Shown piece by piece: positions 1 through 11,577 of a DNA stretch of 64,000 bases. Made by a program: the position numbers and the translations under genes. This DNA comes from Lathyrus oleraceus (lineage: Eukaryota; Streptophyta; Magnoliopsida; Fabales; Fabaceae): positions 35,854,699 to 35,918,698 of the forward strand of contig NC_066581.1 of the NCBI RefSeq assembly GCF_024323335.1, in the 5' to 3' direction. Each line of letters begins with the position of its first letter. The first letter of the stretch is position 1. The notes beneath the pieces were generated by a model. That model saw only the letters and a program-made list of their open reading frames with translations. It ran no database searches and had not been told where the DNA came from.

Positions 1-3000
1 AGTGAAGCGTACGCTTACTATCTCCTTTTCATCCCAAATTTATGTTAAGATAAAATCCTTTAAAAGTTAAATGGTTTGAAAATTGATTTGAATTTGTGTT
101 ATATTTTGATTTTGATAAGTGATTTGAAATTGTGAGTTTTAAGATTTGATCGGGTGACAAGAGCTCGTGCAATATGGCGTACGCCAATTATTCGAGTACT
201 TGAGAAATAATGAAGCGTACGCTTCCTATCTCCTTTTCATCCCAAGTTATATTTAATAGAAAATTCTTTTTTTTTAGAAATTGAATGATTTGAAAATTGA
301 TTTGAGTTTAGAAAATATATTGATTTGAAAAATTGATTTGAAATTGTATGATTATTAGGGTTTAATCGGGTGACAAGAACTCACGCAATATGGCGTACGC
401 CAATTGTTCAAGTGCTTGAGAAATAGTGAAGCGTACGCTTCCTATCTCCTTTTCATCCCAAGTTTATGTTTAAAAAAAGAAAATGGTTTGGAAAATGGTT
501 TGGATTTGTGTTATAAATGAAATGAATTTATTTTGTGTATTATTTCATCTACTCGATTATTCAATAAACAAGTAGGTTTCATTGTAAGGAAGCCCAAGAG
601 TAAGCTATGTGAGGTTGATGGCGATGCGAAGAGCAATCGACTTACAAGGGTATTTTGAAATGGGCTCGATATGGAATCGAGAACTGTATGATGTGATTTT
701 TGAAATTGATTTGTATGATTTTGAAGTAAAATTGAAAGTGATAATGAAAAGATGGTTTGGAATTGGAATGAAATGAAATGGTTTTCTAATTAACCAAAAT
801 AAATTTCTCAAAATTTGATTGAATTAATTAATTAATTTAACTAAAACTAATCATCAAAATTATTTACTTAAAAAAAAAAATTATGTTAATTAAAATTAAT
901 TAATGTTAATTAATTAATTAAACAACATTTAAATTGATTAATTAAAAAAGAAATATATGATAACATTGATTTACAAAACTCGAATCATGGTAGTCACAAA
1001 ATGTGCTAAAAACCGGTTATGGCGAGATAACAATGATTGATATTATTCGCAACTTCGAAACCCGGTGAAAGTATTCTTTTGCTGTATTGGAACTTCTACA
1101 GAATAACGACATACAAATGTCGGATTCACCGTAATTAAAATTCAAAGGAATTGTATTGAAATCTAATAACAACCGTTCTAACTTATCAAATCTGTACAAT
1201 ATAACCATAAAAAATGCGTTAAAAGGTTGAAACAATATATAATACAAAACTATCGGTCACCTTCTAAACTTCATCAATTTCAATTTAACTAAGAATATGA
1301 AAAATTAAAAGGGATTAAATGGTGTCTTTCCAAAATGTTTTTTACGCTTTCATTCCCTCTCGTCTCAACAACCATTGCTAATAGCAAATCACAGCAAATG
1401 TAACATCAACATATTAATCCACACATATACACAGCATAAAAAATTACAATAGTCAAAGTTCAGTTTGTCATGATAAATCTATAGCATCAACGTAAACCTG
1501 TTTAGGTATCCATGAGTTGCACCATACTTTATTCTTAATCAAATTTGAAAGAACAAACCATTTTCAAAATGAAAAAACAATATTTACATCATAATACTTT
1601 TGTACTAACATCAACAAGTCGAAACTCATCAAATATAGAACAAACTGCGTGCAAACAACATCAGTCTTGACTCAATTCAAATCTAACAATACCGATGGCC
1701 ACACGGTTTGATCCACACATACATGATGATTGTGTAGTCAAACACAGACAGTTTATGAGATACAGTTTATATGAGAGCAACCATTTTCTTTTCTTACTGG
1801 ACTTGAAAACAACAAGATAGCATCTAGCCTTATTCTGAATGACAATACATGGATTCTTTACAGAATCGGTTACCGAGTTTAAACATTAAACGACATGTAT
1901 AATGGAATCGAACTCAAATTTGTACCATCATTATATATTTTTTCCAAAATATTCATCAACAAGAATTGAAATGCGTGGAACTTGGTTTACCGTAATTACG
2001 ATGTCAACTGAAGTAGAAACAAGGCGTAACAGCAGCAACAACTTGAAGACTTCGTCCAATCAACGCATTTAGGGGTTTTTGACTTCGAACCCAGAACTTC
2101 AGAAATCCATTCAGCTCGCTTCAAACGGTTGTTCACTGGATGTGAGACGTCATGGCGGCGGCGGATTCTGGTGAGGTTAGGACCGAATGAAACTTTGCAA
2201 TGTTTGTAATGCGTCCAAAGTTGAATACCGACCCTGACTCAGACTAGCAATAATGGTAGTGAGATGCAAACATCAGGCAACAACAATCCGGTAACAAAAT
2301 CAAACAACAACAATCGAGTAATGTAAAGGCAAGATTAAAAACGGTTCCGTTGTTATCATCGGATTGATGGTGTATGAGTGGCGGCGGAGTAAGGGTTACA
2401 GTTTATGGGTTGAATGAAGGTGATGTTTGGAAGCGATGATGGAGGTCGCGTGGTGGGTTTATTTGTTGGTGGAAGGAGGCGATTTGGGGCTTGAGTAGCG
2501 ATTGAGACGACGAAGGTTTTGGGTGGGTTGCGAGCTCGCGGTCGGCGAAGTGAGGGTTTCGTTGGAGCGATTTAAGGTTTTCGTGAGGGTGGATAGCGGT
2601 TGAAATGAGGGTTTGTGAGATGACGGTGGTGAATGAAAATGGAGAGGAGGACGGCGGCTGGTGTTGGTTGAGGGAGAAAAATGGGTTTCGTGGTCACTGA
2701 GAGGAAACAGTATTATTTTTTAATTTCTTTTTCTTTCTTTGAGAGAATGGAGAGAAGGTAGGTGAGGTGCGTGTGGTAGTGAAGAGACGGAGAGGAAATT
2801 TCCGAGAGTGAGAGGATGGTGAGGTAGCGGCGGATAGGGTTTTGTGAGATATCTGAGAGAGTGAGTGAGGAGAGTGAGAGATGGAAGGGTTTTTGTGCTG
2901 TTGAGGGAGTGAGAGCGTGAGAGAGATCTTTTCTCAGAGATTCCCTGTGATAATGCATACGCCCTCTTTTTATCCTTTTCTTTTTTGTTTTATTCAGTAT

Positions 3001-3641
3001 GTGCTGAGGAATGAGAGTGGAAGAGTGGAATGTGAGTGGGAATTTAGTGGGGTGAGGTGTCTGGCAGACCGTTGGGAGTGTTTTCCTTGGATTCCTCCTT
3101 TTTTATTATTTCTTTTTTTTGTTTTTTATGTAAGTAAAGTAAAAAGGATCCAATGGACCTAAATATATATATATACATATTATTTATAATAAATTATAAA
3201 AAAAACTAACTAATAATTATTTTTAAACTAACTAATATCTAAACTAACTAATATTTAAAAACTAACCAATATTAAAAAAAATTAACTAATTCTTAATTAA
3301 ATAACTAATATTTTTTTAAAACACTAACTAATTTTAATATTATTCTAAAAAATATTTGACCAATTAAAAATAAAAATCGAGTACAAATTTTAATTCGAAA
3401 AAAATAAATCAGTCACACTAAAATTGTCAGCACAAAACCTATTTATTAAAAATACAGTCTTTCCTCAAATTTTAACGATTCAACCGATTTTTCTGTATTC
3501 TCAAATAAATTCATTCTGACTGACATTTTAGGTATTATTCGTGATGCAATGTATGCAATGGTATGTATATGATGCAAAGATAAAAAATGAAAACGATTTT
3601 ATGAAAATTTAAATATGCCCGGACAAAATTGGGGTATGACA
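1..3641 (-). repeat. LTR1 of the TR-GAG array (3' LTR of copy 1, partial)
   Basis: The right boundary at 3641 is where TGTCATACCCC begins on the minus strand, directly after the polypurine tract. The left part is cut by the window; it aligns with LTR3 from 24727 on. It keeps the two palindrome modules missing from LTR2. In the U3-side half it shares base differences with LTR2 rather than LTR3 (for example in the stretches around 1950 and 2270), so the three LTRs look like a recombination mosaic. Short ORFs repeated in every LTR copy are not supported as genes. Confidence 0.9.
6..439. repeat. Palindrome-pair array in LTR1 (partial)
   Basis: Second half of a pair at 6-15, then pairs at 176/214 and 392/430. 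The rest lies beyond the window. Spacing is again 38 bp. Confidence 0.88.
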
Positions 3642-3654
3642 GCTGCCCCTATTT
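3642..3654 (-). promoter_or_regulatory. Polypurine tract, TR-GAG copy 1
   Basis: On the minus strand AAATAGGGGCAGC directly precedes the LTR start. All Ogre-like elements here share GGGGCAG at this position. Confidence 0.85.
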
Positions 3655-3876
3655 AATTAACTTGAACTAGAAGGTAAGAATGACAGCAGTCTTCGTACAT
3701 TCATGGTGGAAGATAATTAAATACAAAAAAGACCCGAATTTTGTCCTTCGAAATGCAATGGAGAAATGCAGAAAGAAAATGCAGTGAGAAATACAATAAG
3801 AAAAATTATTAGAAGGTAAAATGAAACAGTCAAGACTCTCTGGGAATCGTCAGAACAGTATCTTGGATGTCATAAC

Positions 3877-4341
3877 CGAGATATTCCAATAATGGAATGA
3901 TACCTCAACTGTATTTAAGACTTTCTGATAATTAGCAGAATAGTGTCTTGATTTGAACCCACGAGATTCTCTGAGGATCAACGAAGCAGTACCTTACATG
4001 ATATAATTGAGATATTCCGACAAGGGAATGATACCTCAACCGTATCTAAGATTCTCCGAGGATACCTAGAGCAGTATCTCTAAAAATGAATGAGACTCTT
4101 CATATCGATGAAGCAGCATCTCAAACAGTAGAAACGAGATTCTCTGTATCGAGTCGAAGCAGCATCTTATCTGATAGAATTAAGATATTCCGAACAAGGG
4201 AATGATACCTTAATTAAATCTAAGACTCTTCGAGGATATTAGAGCAGTATCTCTAAAAACTGAATGAGACTCTTCATATTGATGAAGCAGCATCTCAAAC
4301 AGACGACTGAGATTCTCCATATAAATGAAGCAGTATCTCAG
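3877..4341 (-). repeat. 3' UTR two-tier hairpin array (TR-GAG copy 1)
   Basis: Units of about 33 nt each contain an outer and an inner inverted repeat. Examples: outer TTGAG/CTCAA (4007-4011, 4035-4039) with inner ATTCC/GGAAT; outer TTAAG/CTTAA (4180-4184, 4209-4213) with the same inner stem; outer AAGAC/GTCTT (3917-3921, 3945-3949) with inner TTCTG/CAGAA; outer TGAGA/TCTCA with inner CTTCAT/ATGAAG (4090-4122 and 4265-4297). Arm sequences change between units while complementarity holds. There is no coding potential. Confidence 0.8.
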
Positions 4342-4949
4342 ATGTTTATCTGTTGGGGGAAATATTTTAGAAAAGACTCCTTTTGGAAGAGATTTACTAT
4401 AAATGCTCTGCAGTGGAAAAGCTCATAAGAGACTTTTTAGGGTAACCTCTGCTTGGGGAGCAATGATAGCAAAGATGTTGGGGAATATCATTATTAATCA
4501 CAAATTTGAAGAATGACTGGCTGGGAAATAATTCCACAAGCACATGCAAGATAATAACTTTATTGAATTAAATGAGGAAAGTCCGGGATACATATGGACG
4601 ACCCTGGATCTTGATATTTTATGTTTGATGTTTGTATTATGTTCCACTTTGGGTGGCAATGCCATGCATGGGATGATGCATTAGATGCATGAAGGGATGC
4701 AATTGTTGGGGATATTTAGGATGTGTATGTATGAATGCGAGTAATTTTATTCATTTTTTATGAAATTTCCGTTTTGACGGGAGTGCTTATGCATGGGTAT
4801 GCTGATGATTGATATGATTGTGTTTGATGAATCTTCCTAATTGGCAGGAAAATTATGCATGGAATGATGCATGTGATGCATGTGGGAATGCAATTGGGTA
4901 ATTGGATGTTTTTGTAGGGTTTTATTTTTTAGATTATTGGGGAATATCA

Positions 4950-5485
4950 TCACCAAAGAGTTGATGGAAAGGCAACTGTCATCGTCAAAGGGTTGACGGA
5001 AAGGATCTAAAGGATGTCGTCACCAAAGGGTTGGTGGAAAAGAAACCTCACTAGGGAGTGGCATCACCAAAGGGTTGGTGGAAAAGAAACCTCACTAGGG
5101 AGTGGCATCACCAAAGGGTTGGTGGAAAATAAACCTCACTAGGGAGTGGCATCACCAAAGGGTTGGTGGAAAATTACTTCACTATGGAGTGGCATCATCA
5201 AAGGGTTGATGGAAAAAACTTCACTAGGGAGTGGCATCACCAAAGGATTGATAGGAAAGATTGTATATGTAGTATCATCGTCAAAGGGTTGACGGAAAGA
5301 AACTTCACTATGGAGTGGCATCACCAAAGGGTTGGTGGAAAAGTATGGTCATCGTCAAAGGGTTGACGGAAAAGAGACTTCACTATGGAGTGGCATCACC
5401 AAAGGGTTGGTGGAAAGGATGATCATCATCAGAGGGCTGATGGAAAAGAAAGATTAGGTTATGTCCATCAAAGGGTTGATGAAAA
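4950..5485 (-). repeat. 3' UTR AGGG-loop hairpin array (TR-GAG copy 1)
   Basis: About 14 units, roughly 30-50 bp apart, each an inverted repeat round AGGG on the plus strand: CACCAA-AGGG-TTGGTG, CGTCAA-AGGG-TTGACG, CATCAA-AGGG-TTGATG and CATCAG-AGGG-CTGATG. The spacers (GGAAAAGAAACCTCACTAGG type) are also conserved. A hypervariable tandem-repeat 3' UTR is a known property of Ogre elements. Confidence 0.88.
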
Positions 5486-5724
5486 GAAAAGAAAAAAAAA
5501 TTATGATGTTGTGTATGCGTATGATGCATGTTAATGAAAATTTCTTATTTTTGTGAGAGAGATCTTGGATATGCAACTTCCTGATTTGGCAGGAAAGTTA
5601 TGCATGTTTATTGTATGCAGTGCATGTGGTAATGCAAGAGGATTATTGGCTGTTTCTAGATTGATCTCCCTTTTTGAAGGTGAGATTTTCTGGGTACTAA
5701 TGTTAATTGATTTTGAGTTTACGA

Positions 5725-5915
5725 AGATGCCAGCAAAGTGGATTTTCAGTGGTTGCCAATATGGATTGGACTTTGGTTTTGGAGATGCCAATAGGGATTG
5801 GACTTTGGTTTTATGAGGATGCCAACAAAGTGGACTTTTATTTTTGGTAGCTGCCAATGTGGATTGGACTTTGTTTTTCGGAGATGCCAATAGGGATTGG
5901 ACTTTTGGTTGGTGA
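5725..5915 (-). repeat. 3' UTR CCAAT/ATTGG repeat array (TR-GAG copy 1)
   Basis: Repeats of about 50 bp containing CCAAT-AGGG-ATTGG, CCAAT-ATGG-ATTGG and CCAAT-GTGG-ATTGG, alternating with CCA-N6-TGG versions. The overlapping short ORFs on both strands follow from the repeats and are not supported as genes. Confidence 0.75.
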
Positions 5916-7044
5916 AGGGTTTTGACTTCCCGACATTCTGTATTTTGACGATGCGATGATCAGAAGATAGGTGTAGATGCTCTTGGTGCCCCAAGTTTGA
6001 TCATTTGCTGATAGACTGTGTATTTGTTCTTGAGAGAACCTCAACTTCTTTGACTGGTATGCCATGATGACTTGCAAATGATTTAATGAGCGTAGCGACA
6101 TAATTAATGCATGATGATTATGCTCTTGCTCTGCCCTAAGGCTCTTTGCGACCTTGTCTTCCCCGGCCTGTAGGGTCTTTGAAGGAATTCGCCTTTGAAA
6201 GGGAACTCTGGGAATGATTATACCATGGACTGAACCAAATTTGCCCCAGTGTATGAGTCTTTCTGTAATTTGCCCCTGATTGAGATTTTGAATGGCTTGC
6301 CCCAGATTGACTGGATATTTTGAAAAGATTTGCCTCCTTGATCAACTAATGCTTGGAGATTGTCTTTTGACTGACCAACTCACATTCAATGGATACCATG
6401 CCCCAAATCCACAGGGTTAGGAAGTAGTTTTGATATTGGTGAATGGTCAAGTTCCACTGGTTGCTCCTTTGAAGCTCCTTGATGTCAAGTACTTACTTGC
6501 AGTTAAAATTGTTTATTCAATCAATGGTAATTTTAACGCGACATTCATGCAGGTTTGAAAAATCATGTATTGAAGTGATAGTGATAGTGTGTGACGAATG
6601 GTCCATTAGTTCGAACGCATTGTTGATTTAGCTAATGTGTGAAAGATACAGCGGGATATGATGCCAATACAAGTGATTAACAAATATTTAGGAGTCAGTT
6701 TACGCAACCTTGTTGTAGTATGCTTTCAGAATAAACCCTACCTCAATTAGGTCTTTTGAGGGTTGTAATGTGGCATGGTTCACGGTTTTTGAACGAAAGG
6801 ATATAAGGCTCAAATTTTGTTTTAACCCACCCCTTCTTCATGATGATCTCCAATCCTACTTCAGTTAAGTTAACACACGCATTCAACTTTTAAGAGTTTG
6901 GAAGTGTAAGATCTATTGAAATGGCAGTCATCTTATTTTGCTCTTCATTGATGTTGGTGACCCTTTGATTTTGGTATGATGGTCACCGAATCTTGTTTTG
7001 TTTTGTTGAGGGTTTTCGTGACCTCTTTTGATTTATGCTTTGAT
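5916..7044 (-). other. Non-coding 3' UTR of TR-GAG copy 1
   Basis: Unique-looking, AT-rich sequence between the hairpin arrays and the paired hairpins. No ORF above about 90 codons and no known domain in any frame. Short GCCCC-containing phrases recur (6235-6310) without a clear period. Confidence 0.6.
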
Positions 7045-7145
7045 CCCTAACTTTTGCCTGGACCGCTTTTTGAAGCTTTTTAGTCCACCGGGATTGCCCT
7101 AATTTTTGCCTAAGTCTCCTTTTTGGGTGTTCGACTTAGCGGGCT
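7045..7145 (-). repeat. Two tandem hairpins homologous to the post-pol hairpin set
   Basis: Stems TGGAC/GTCCA (7059-7063, 7083-7087) and CTAAGTC/GACTTAG (7110-7116, 7133-7139). In the sense direction each is preceded by CCCG and followed by GGCAAAA. They match two of the four hairpins that follow pol in the other two elements. Copy 2 has the same at 20209-20309. Confidence 0.75.
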
Positions 7146-7789
7146 CTTTCTTTGATTTTTGGGAAGATTATGACTGCCAAGTCATTGGTCATTGAAGAAC
7201 AACCGACATAACTTTGGTATTTTTCAAGGTTCCTTCGACAGTTCAAGATGTGTGCGAAGAATGGCATATGGTTGATCCTCATACGGGATATCTCATCTTG
7301 TAATTTGAATGTGTAGTCAAATTAACTGAACACTACCTTGCCCCAGGTTAAATGTAAGGGTTTGTAAATCCGAAAGAAACTCCTACTTCTAGGCTCGAAG
7401 TGGTTGACTAGGGATTAACTCCTTATCTCTCCAGTGTTTGAGGATTTGAAACAATGCCTGTACATCATCAGCAAGGTTTTATCCGAAAGCATACAGTCAG
7501 CAATTATGGGTATTTTTTCGTCATCCTCCCTTCAATCTTTGCTAAAACAAGAGTTTGATAAGTGAATGGGAGAAATATTTTTTATATCAATGGAAAAAAT
7601 GAGTGAATACGAAAGGATTCGTTCAAAACATGCATAATCATTTCATTAATATTACCATTAAAGGAAATCAACAATACTTGAAAGCAGATAAGTGCTTAAC
7701 ATGCAAAGAAAGACACAAATGAAATGCGAAGAGTAACCAAATGGTTGCCAGTGTAGAGGAAACTCTCTCGTGTTTGGTTTACTGTTGGG
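7146..7789 (-). other. Non-coding stretch between gag and 3' UTR hairpins (TR-GAG copy 1)
   Basis: This is where pol would lie. No RT, RNase H or integrase motif is present in any frame, so pol is cleanly absent rather than decayed. Confidence 0.65.
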
Positions 7790-9381
7790 CTAGCCTTTTT
7801 CAGAGTAGTGGTATTTCTCCTCATCGAGACTAGTACGATAATCATCTTCAGATCTATTCTCGGAAATCTCCTCCACTGATTGGACTGATGGACCCGCATA
7901 GCTAGGCGAAGAAGTATTATTGATTTGCAAGCTTCGAGGCGTAAATGAGAACATCTTGGAATCAAGCAGGGTTTGCACCTTACTCTTGAGCACCTTGCAG
8001 TCTTCAGTTGAATGCCCTTGTGCCCTAGCATGGAAGTCACATCGAGCATTGGCGTCAAAGCCTGGTGGATATGGAGGACTGACTGGTTTTAGCTCCTTTG
8101 GCACTATCAATCCCCTCTTAATCAAATATGGAAGTGCTTGACTGTATGGCATTGGAAGCGGATCAATATGTCTCTCTGGCTTCCTTGGCCTTTGTTGAGC
8201 ATGCTGGCGTGCTGATGTGGAGTGTTATGTCGTTTGTATGGCTGTTGAGGTGGAATCCATCGTTGATATTGAGGAGGTCCTTGAGTTGTAGGATACTGAC
8301 CATGTGGAGAGAATGTTGTCTGGTGTGAAGCTTGTGGAGCTTCCCAGACTGCGTTAATTTCAGCCTCTTCTTCCTTTTGGGGACTAGGAATAGATTCACT
8401 TTCCATGCTCTGGCTATTCGAGGCGCATTGGATTTTTCCACTTTTGAGGCCATTCTCGATGCGTTCTCCAATTGACACCAAGTGAGCGAAGTCTGATGCT
8501 GCACTGCTGATCATCCTTTCGAAGTAAGGACTTTGCAAGGTATCCCTGAATAATTCCATCACTTCTTTGTCTAAGAGTGGTGGTTCAACGCGAGCTACTA
8601 ACTCTCTCCATCTTTGGGCATACCCTCTGAAGGATTCGTTGCTTTCCTGAGACAAGGCTCTCAACTGCATGCGATCGGGAGCCATGTCCAAATTGTATTT
8701 GTACTGCTTCAAAAAGGCATTAGCTAGGTCCAACCATGACTGAATGTGACTCCTTTCTAACTTCATATACCAACTCAATGATGCCCCAGTCAAACTGTCC
8801 TGAAAACAGTGAATCATTAGCTTATCATTGTGGGCATGAGAGGTCATTTTTCGACAAAACATTACCAAATGGTGCTTTGGACAGCTATCCCCTTTGTACT
8901 TCTCAAATTCTGGTACTTCAAATTTTGGGGGTATAACTAGGCCAGGTACCAAACACATGTCTAAGGCACTCTGTTCAACAGTATCTTGTCCTTCTATGGC
9001 CTTGAGCTTTTTCTCTAGCACGCGGCATCTTTTAGCAATCTCATCATCTTGTGGTTGTTCAGTATTAACCAATAGACTTGTTCCATGTGAATTTGGCACG
9101 GAGAATGCAAAGCTGTGATATTCAACATCATCATGGTAAGAGGAATCTCGAATGATATGACGTTCCTGTACAACAGAGTTATCAACTGGGGTTTGCACAG
9201 GCCGAGGTTGGGTAAGATCATTTACTAGAGGCGGAACTACATTCTCAATAACTGCAGTCTGCTGAATGTTGTCCTCCCTCTTTGCTAAAGCTATCATAGC
9301 CTCTACAAGTTGGTCTACCTGGTTTTTTATTGAGTCCACATCTCCTCTCAAAGCAATGTGGCTTTGCTCTAGCGAATCCAT
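7790..9381 (-). pseudogene. gag of TR-GAG copy 1, frameshifted
   Basis: Homologous to the intact gag of copy 2 (20954-22546). It starts at the same ATG (9381) and covers the same span but is 1 bp shorter. A missing C near 8209-8210 (GGCGTGCTG against GGCGCTGCTG) shifts the frame, so the N-terminal product ends after 419 residues and the C-terminal part, including the zinc-knuckle-like motif, continues in another frame (7790-8152). The retrotransposon gag domain at about residues 185-275 is intact. A truncated Gag without the nucleic-acid-binding part might still be made. Apart from this base the copies agree almost completely. Confidence 0.88.
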
Positions 9382-10208
9382 GGTCTTTCAAGAACTACTT
9401 CAAGTTCGATACGAGTGTCGGGAATTCAACTGCGGGTTATGGACAAAGGATGGGATGAGTTTCTTTGTTTATGAAAATGATATTTGATTCATGCTGATGA
9501 GATGAGAATGCATGAAATTTTGTATTTAGGTATGCAAAGGAAATGTAATTCAGGTATAACTAGGATCCAGGATATCACGAGTATCATATGGTACACCCTA
9601 TAAAGAGGTTCTATGTTCTCTACCCCACACACAAAGGATGGCTCATAAGGTTATCCATTTTCATGATAAGAACTTAGAGTCATGGACCAAGTTCAGTCTT
9701 CCATCGCAATAATGGGTTAGCCACATTGAAATGGAAGTTCTGAATCAGTCTATTCTAAGTGGGATCCTCGTATTCTTCGAACAGGGTGTACACCCTTCGG
9801 TTCAATACTACACGATCGCCAATCATGAAGACGGACTTCAGTTTAAGATGAGGTTCCCAGAGTCATGGACCATGTTCAACGTTTCCTCGCAATGATGGGC
9901 TAGCCATATTATGACGGAAACTCTGAACAGATCTATTCTAGGTGGAGTTCTCGTATTGTCCCAATGAGGTGTACACCCCCCGGTTCAATACTACACAACT
10001 CCGGGTTCTAAGTTCTTCTCAAAGCTCGGGTACGGAGCTTATCTCACAACATGTGTCAAGTACCATAAATCACCCAACACAATAGCAGAATAAATTATAT
10101 AACATAAATAATACATCAAGATATACAAAAGCAAATGAAAGCGGTATTCTAACATTCATAGCAAATTGACTAAGTTAGGCTTGACTCTCTCTTGCTTGGA
10201 GCAGCTTC
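9382..10208 (-). other. 5' leader of TR-GAG copy 1
   Basis: About 830 bp between primer site and gag, with no credible ORF. It holds an imperfect direct duplication: the block starting AGAGTCATGGACC at 9676 recurs at 9859 (183-bp offset) and both end near GGTTCAATACTACAC. Packaging or translation signals may lie here, but none can be named. Confidence 0.6.
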
Positions 10209-10226
10209 TCCCCAGTGGAGTCGCCA
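10209..10226 (-). promoter_or_regulatory. Primer-binding site, TR-GAG copy 1
   Basis: The sense sequence TGGCGACTCCACTGGGGA starts 2 bp after the LTR end. It resembles the tRNA-Arg-type primer site of Ogre elements and the sites of the two other Ogre-like elements (TGGCGACTCTGCTGGGGAC), differing at CA for TG. Confidence 0.85.
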
Positions 10227-10288
10227 TCTGTCGCATCTCGAAAAATACGATTCCTCGCGATGGTCGCGGAAAGAAATTATGTTCGAAC

Positions 10289-10300
10289 AGAGTCGCCACC
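10289..10300 (-). promoter_or_regulatory. Primer-site-like motif inside LTR2
   Basis: The sense sequence GGTGGCGACTCT lies 60 bp inside the LTR end and repeats the first ten bases of the generic primer site. The same motif is at 23453-23464 (LTR3), 38896-38907 and 51923-51934 (inner element), 56757-56768 (outer element) and within the inverted fragment near 16080. Confidence 0.8.
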
Positions 10301-11056
10301 GAACTTTATTTATCCCAATCAAGGAATAGGAAAATATCGATAAAACCTTTAAAAAAAAGAATAATGGTCGTCGCAACCATATTCGGGTTCGGGAGTCAAT
10401 TACGCAAGGGGAAGGTATTAGCACCCCTCACGTCCGTTGTACTCAACGGGAACCTTTTAGTCTAATTTGCTATTTGAATGTTAGTTAAATGTTATTTGCT
10501 TTCTTTGAGTACTTAAATATTGAATAGAGATGGATGACAACCTCAGAAGGGGAAAGGGGAGGTTTTTTATTAGTGTGCTCGCGAAGATACAGCAATCTCC
10601 TGCCTACGTATCCTTATGGTGCAATAAGGAAATCAGAGCATTCGTAGTTCGGGGTACTACGAATATTTGGTGTGTTTTGTTTTGATGAACGACTGTGTAG
10701 GTCGGCGTTCTAACGGCTAAACGCTGGCTTCTCTACTCTCGGGGGGGGCTCTAGCACTGGTTTGTTGTGCGCATTAGAAAGGATTGACAGTGTTCGTTTT
10801 GAAAGGGTTTTTGGTCACGCGGGGGTGACAAGTTGAATTGATGTGTTTGGGTGTTTGGTTTCGATCGCTCGGGGGCGAGAAGTTAGGTTTGATGCGTTTT
10901 AGATGTTTTTGGAGAACGGCGAAAGATTGAGCAATGTGGTGTTCACCAATCGTCCAATTCTTTCGAGGAGTAACAAGGCGTCCGCCTTCTATTCCCTTTT
11001 CGTTTGAATTATTTTTGAAAGTTCTGTTTGTGGATGTTGAATACGCACGGTAGTGA

Positions 11057-11577
11057 GGCGTACGCCTCCTACTTGCTTATTCAAGGAATAACGAGGCGTA
11101 CGCCACCTATTCCTTTATCCAAGTTTATTAGAATGTATTAATCGGAAGTCGATAATTTGTGCAATATGGCGTACGCCAATTATCCAAATAATCGAGAGAC
11201 TGTGAGGCGTACGCCTCCCATCTTTTATCATCCGAGGTTTAAATTAAGAAAGATATGTTTGGATATTGTATTCGATTTGCGAAGATAGTTTGAATTTTGG
11301 ATTGGTAGGTTTTGATCGAAAGATGATTTGAGCTTACTCGTTTGTGTTTTAAGTTTGATGACGAAGATTCGAGCAATGTGGCGTACGCCAATTATTCGAA
11401 TAATCGAAAGATAGTGAGGCGTACGCCTCCTATCCTCTTTTCATCTGAAATGTGGAATTAAAAGGATTTGGAATTTGTAGAAAGATTATGATTTGAAGTT
11501 TAATCGGGTGACAAGAACTTGTGCAATATGGCGTACGCCAATTGTTCAAGTGCTTGAGAAATAGTGAAGCGTACGCT
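11057..11577. repeat. Palindrome-pair array in LTR2 (four perfect pairs)
   Basis: Pairs start at 11057/11095, 11168/11206, 11380/11418 and 11530/11568, all 38 bp apart. Two pairs present in LTR1 and LTR3 are missing, accounting for a 425-bp length difference. Confidence 0.88.

Noticed and set aside
2713..3162. Recurrent 75-81-aa ORFs in each TR-GAG LTR
   Set aside because: Low-complexity, on both strands of the same DNA, with no domain; repetition only reflects LTR copies.
4950..5485. CRISPR-like regular repeats
   Set aside because: Spacers are themselves conserved repeats, units lie in a plant retrotransposon 3' UTR, and no cas-like gene exists.
5531..6101. Overlapping 80-119-aa ORFs
   Set aside because: Products of the CCAAT repeat array; no domain or independent support.
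10209..10226. tRNA gene fragment
   Set aside because: Only the 18-nt 3'-end complement is present, at the LTR edge; it is a primer-binding site.
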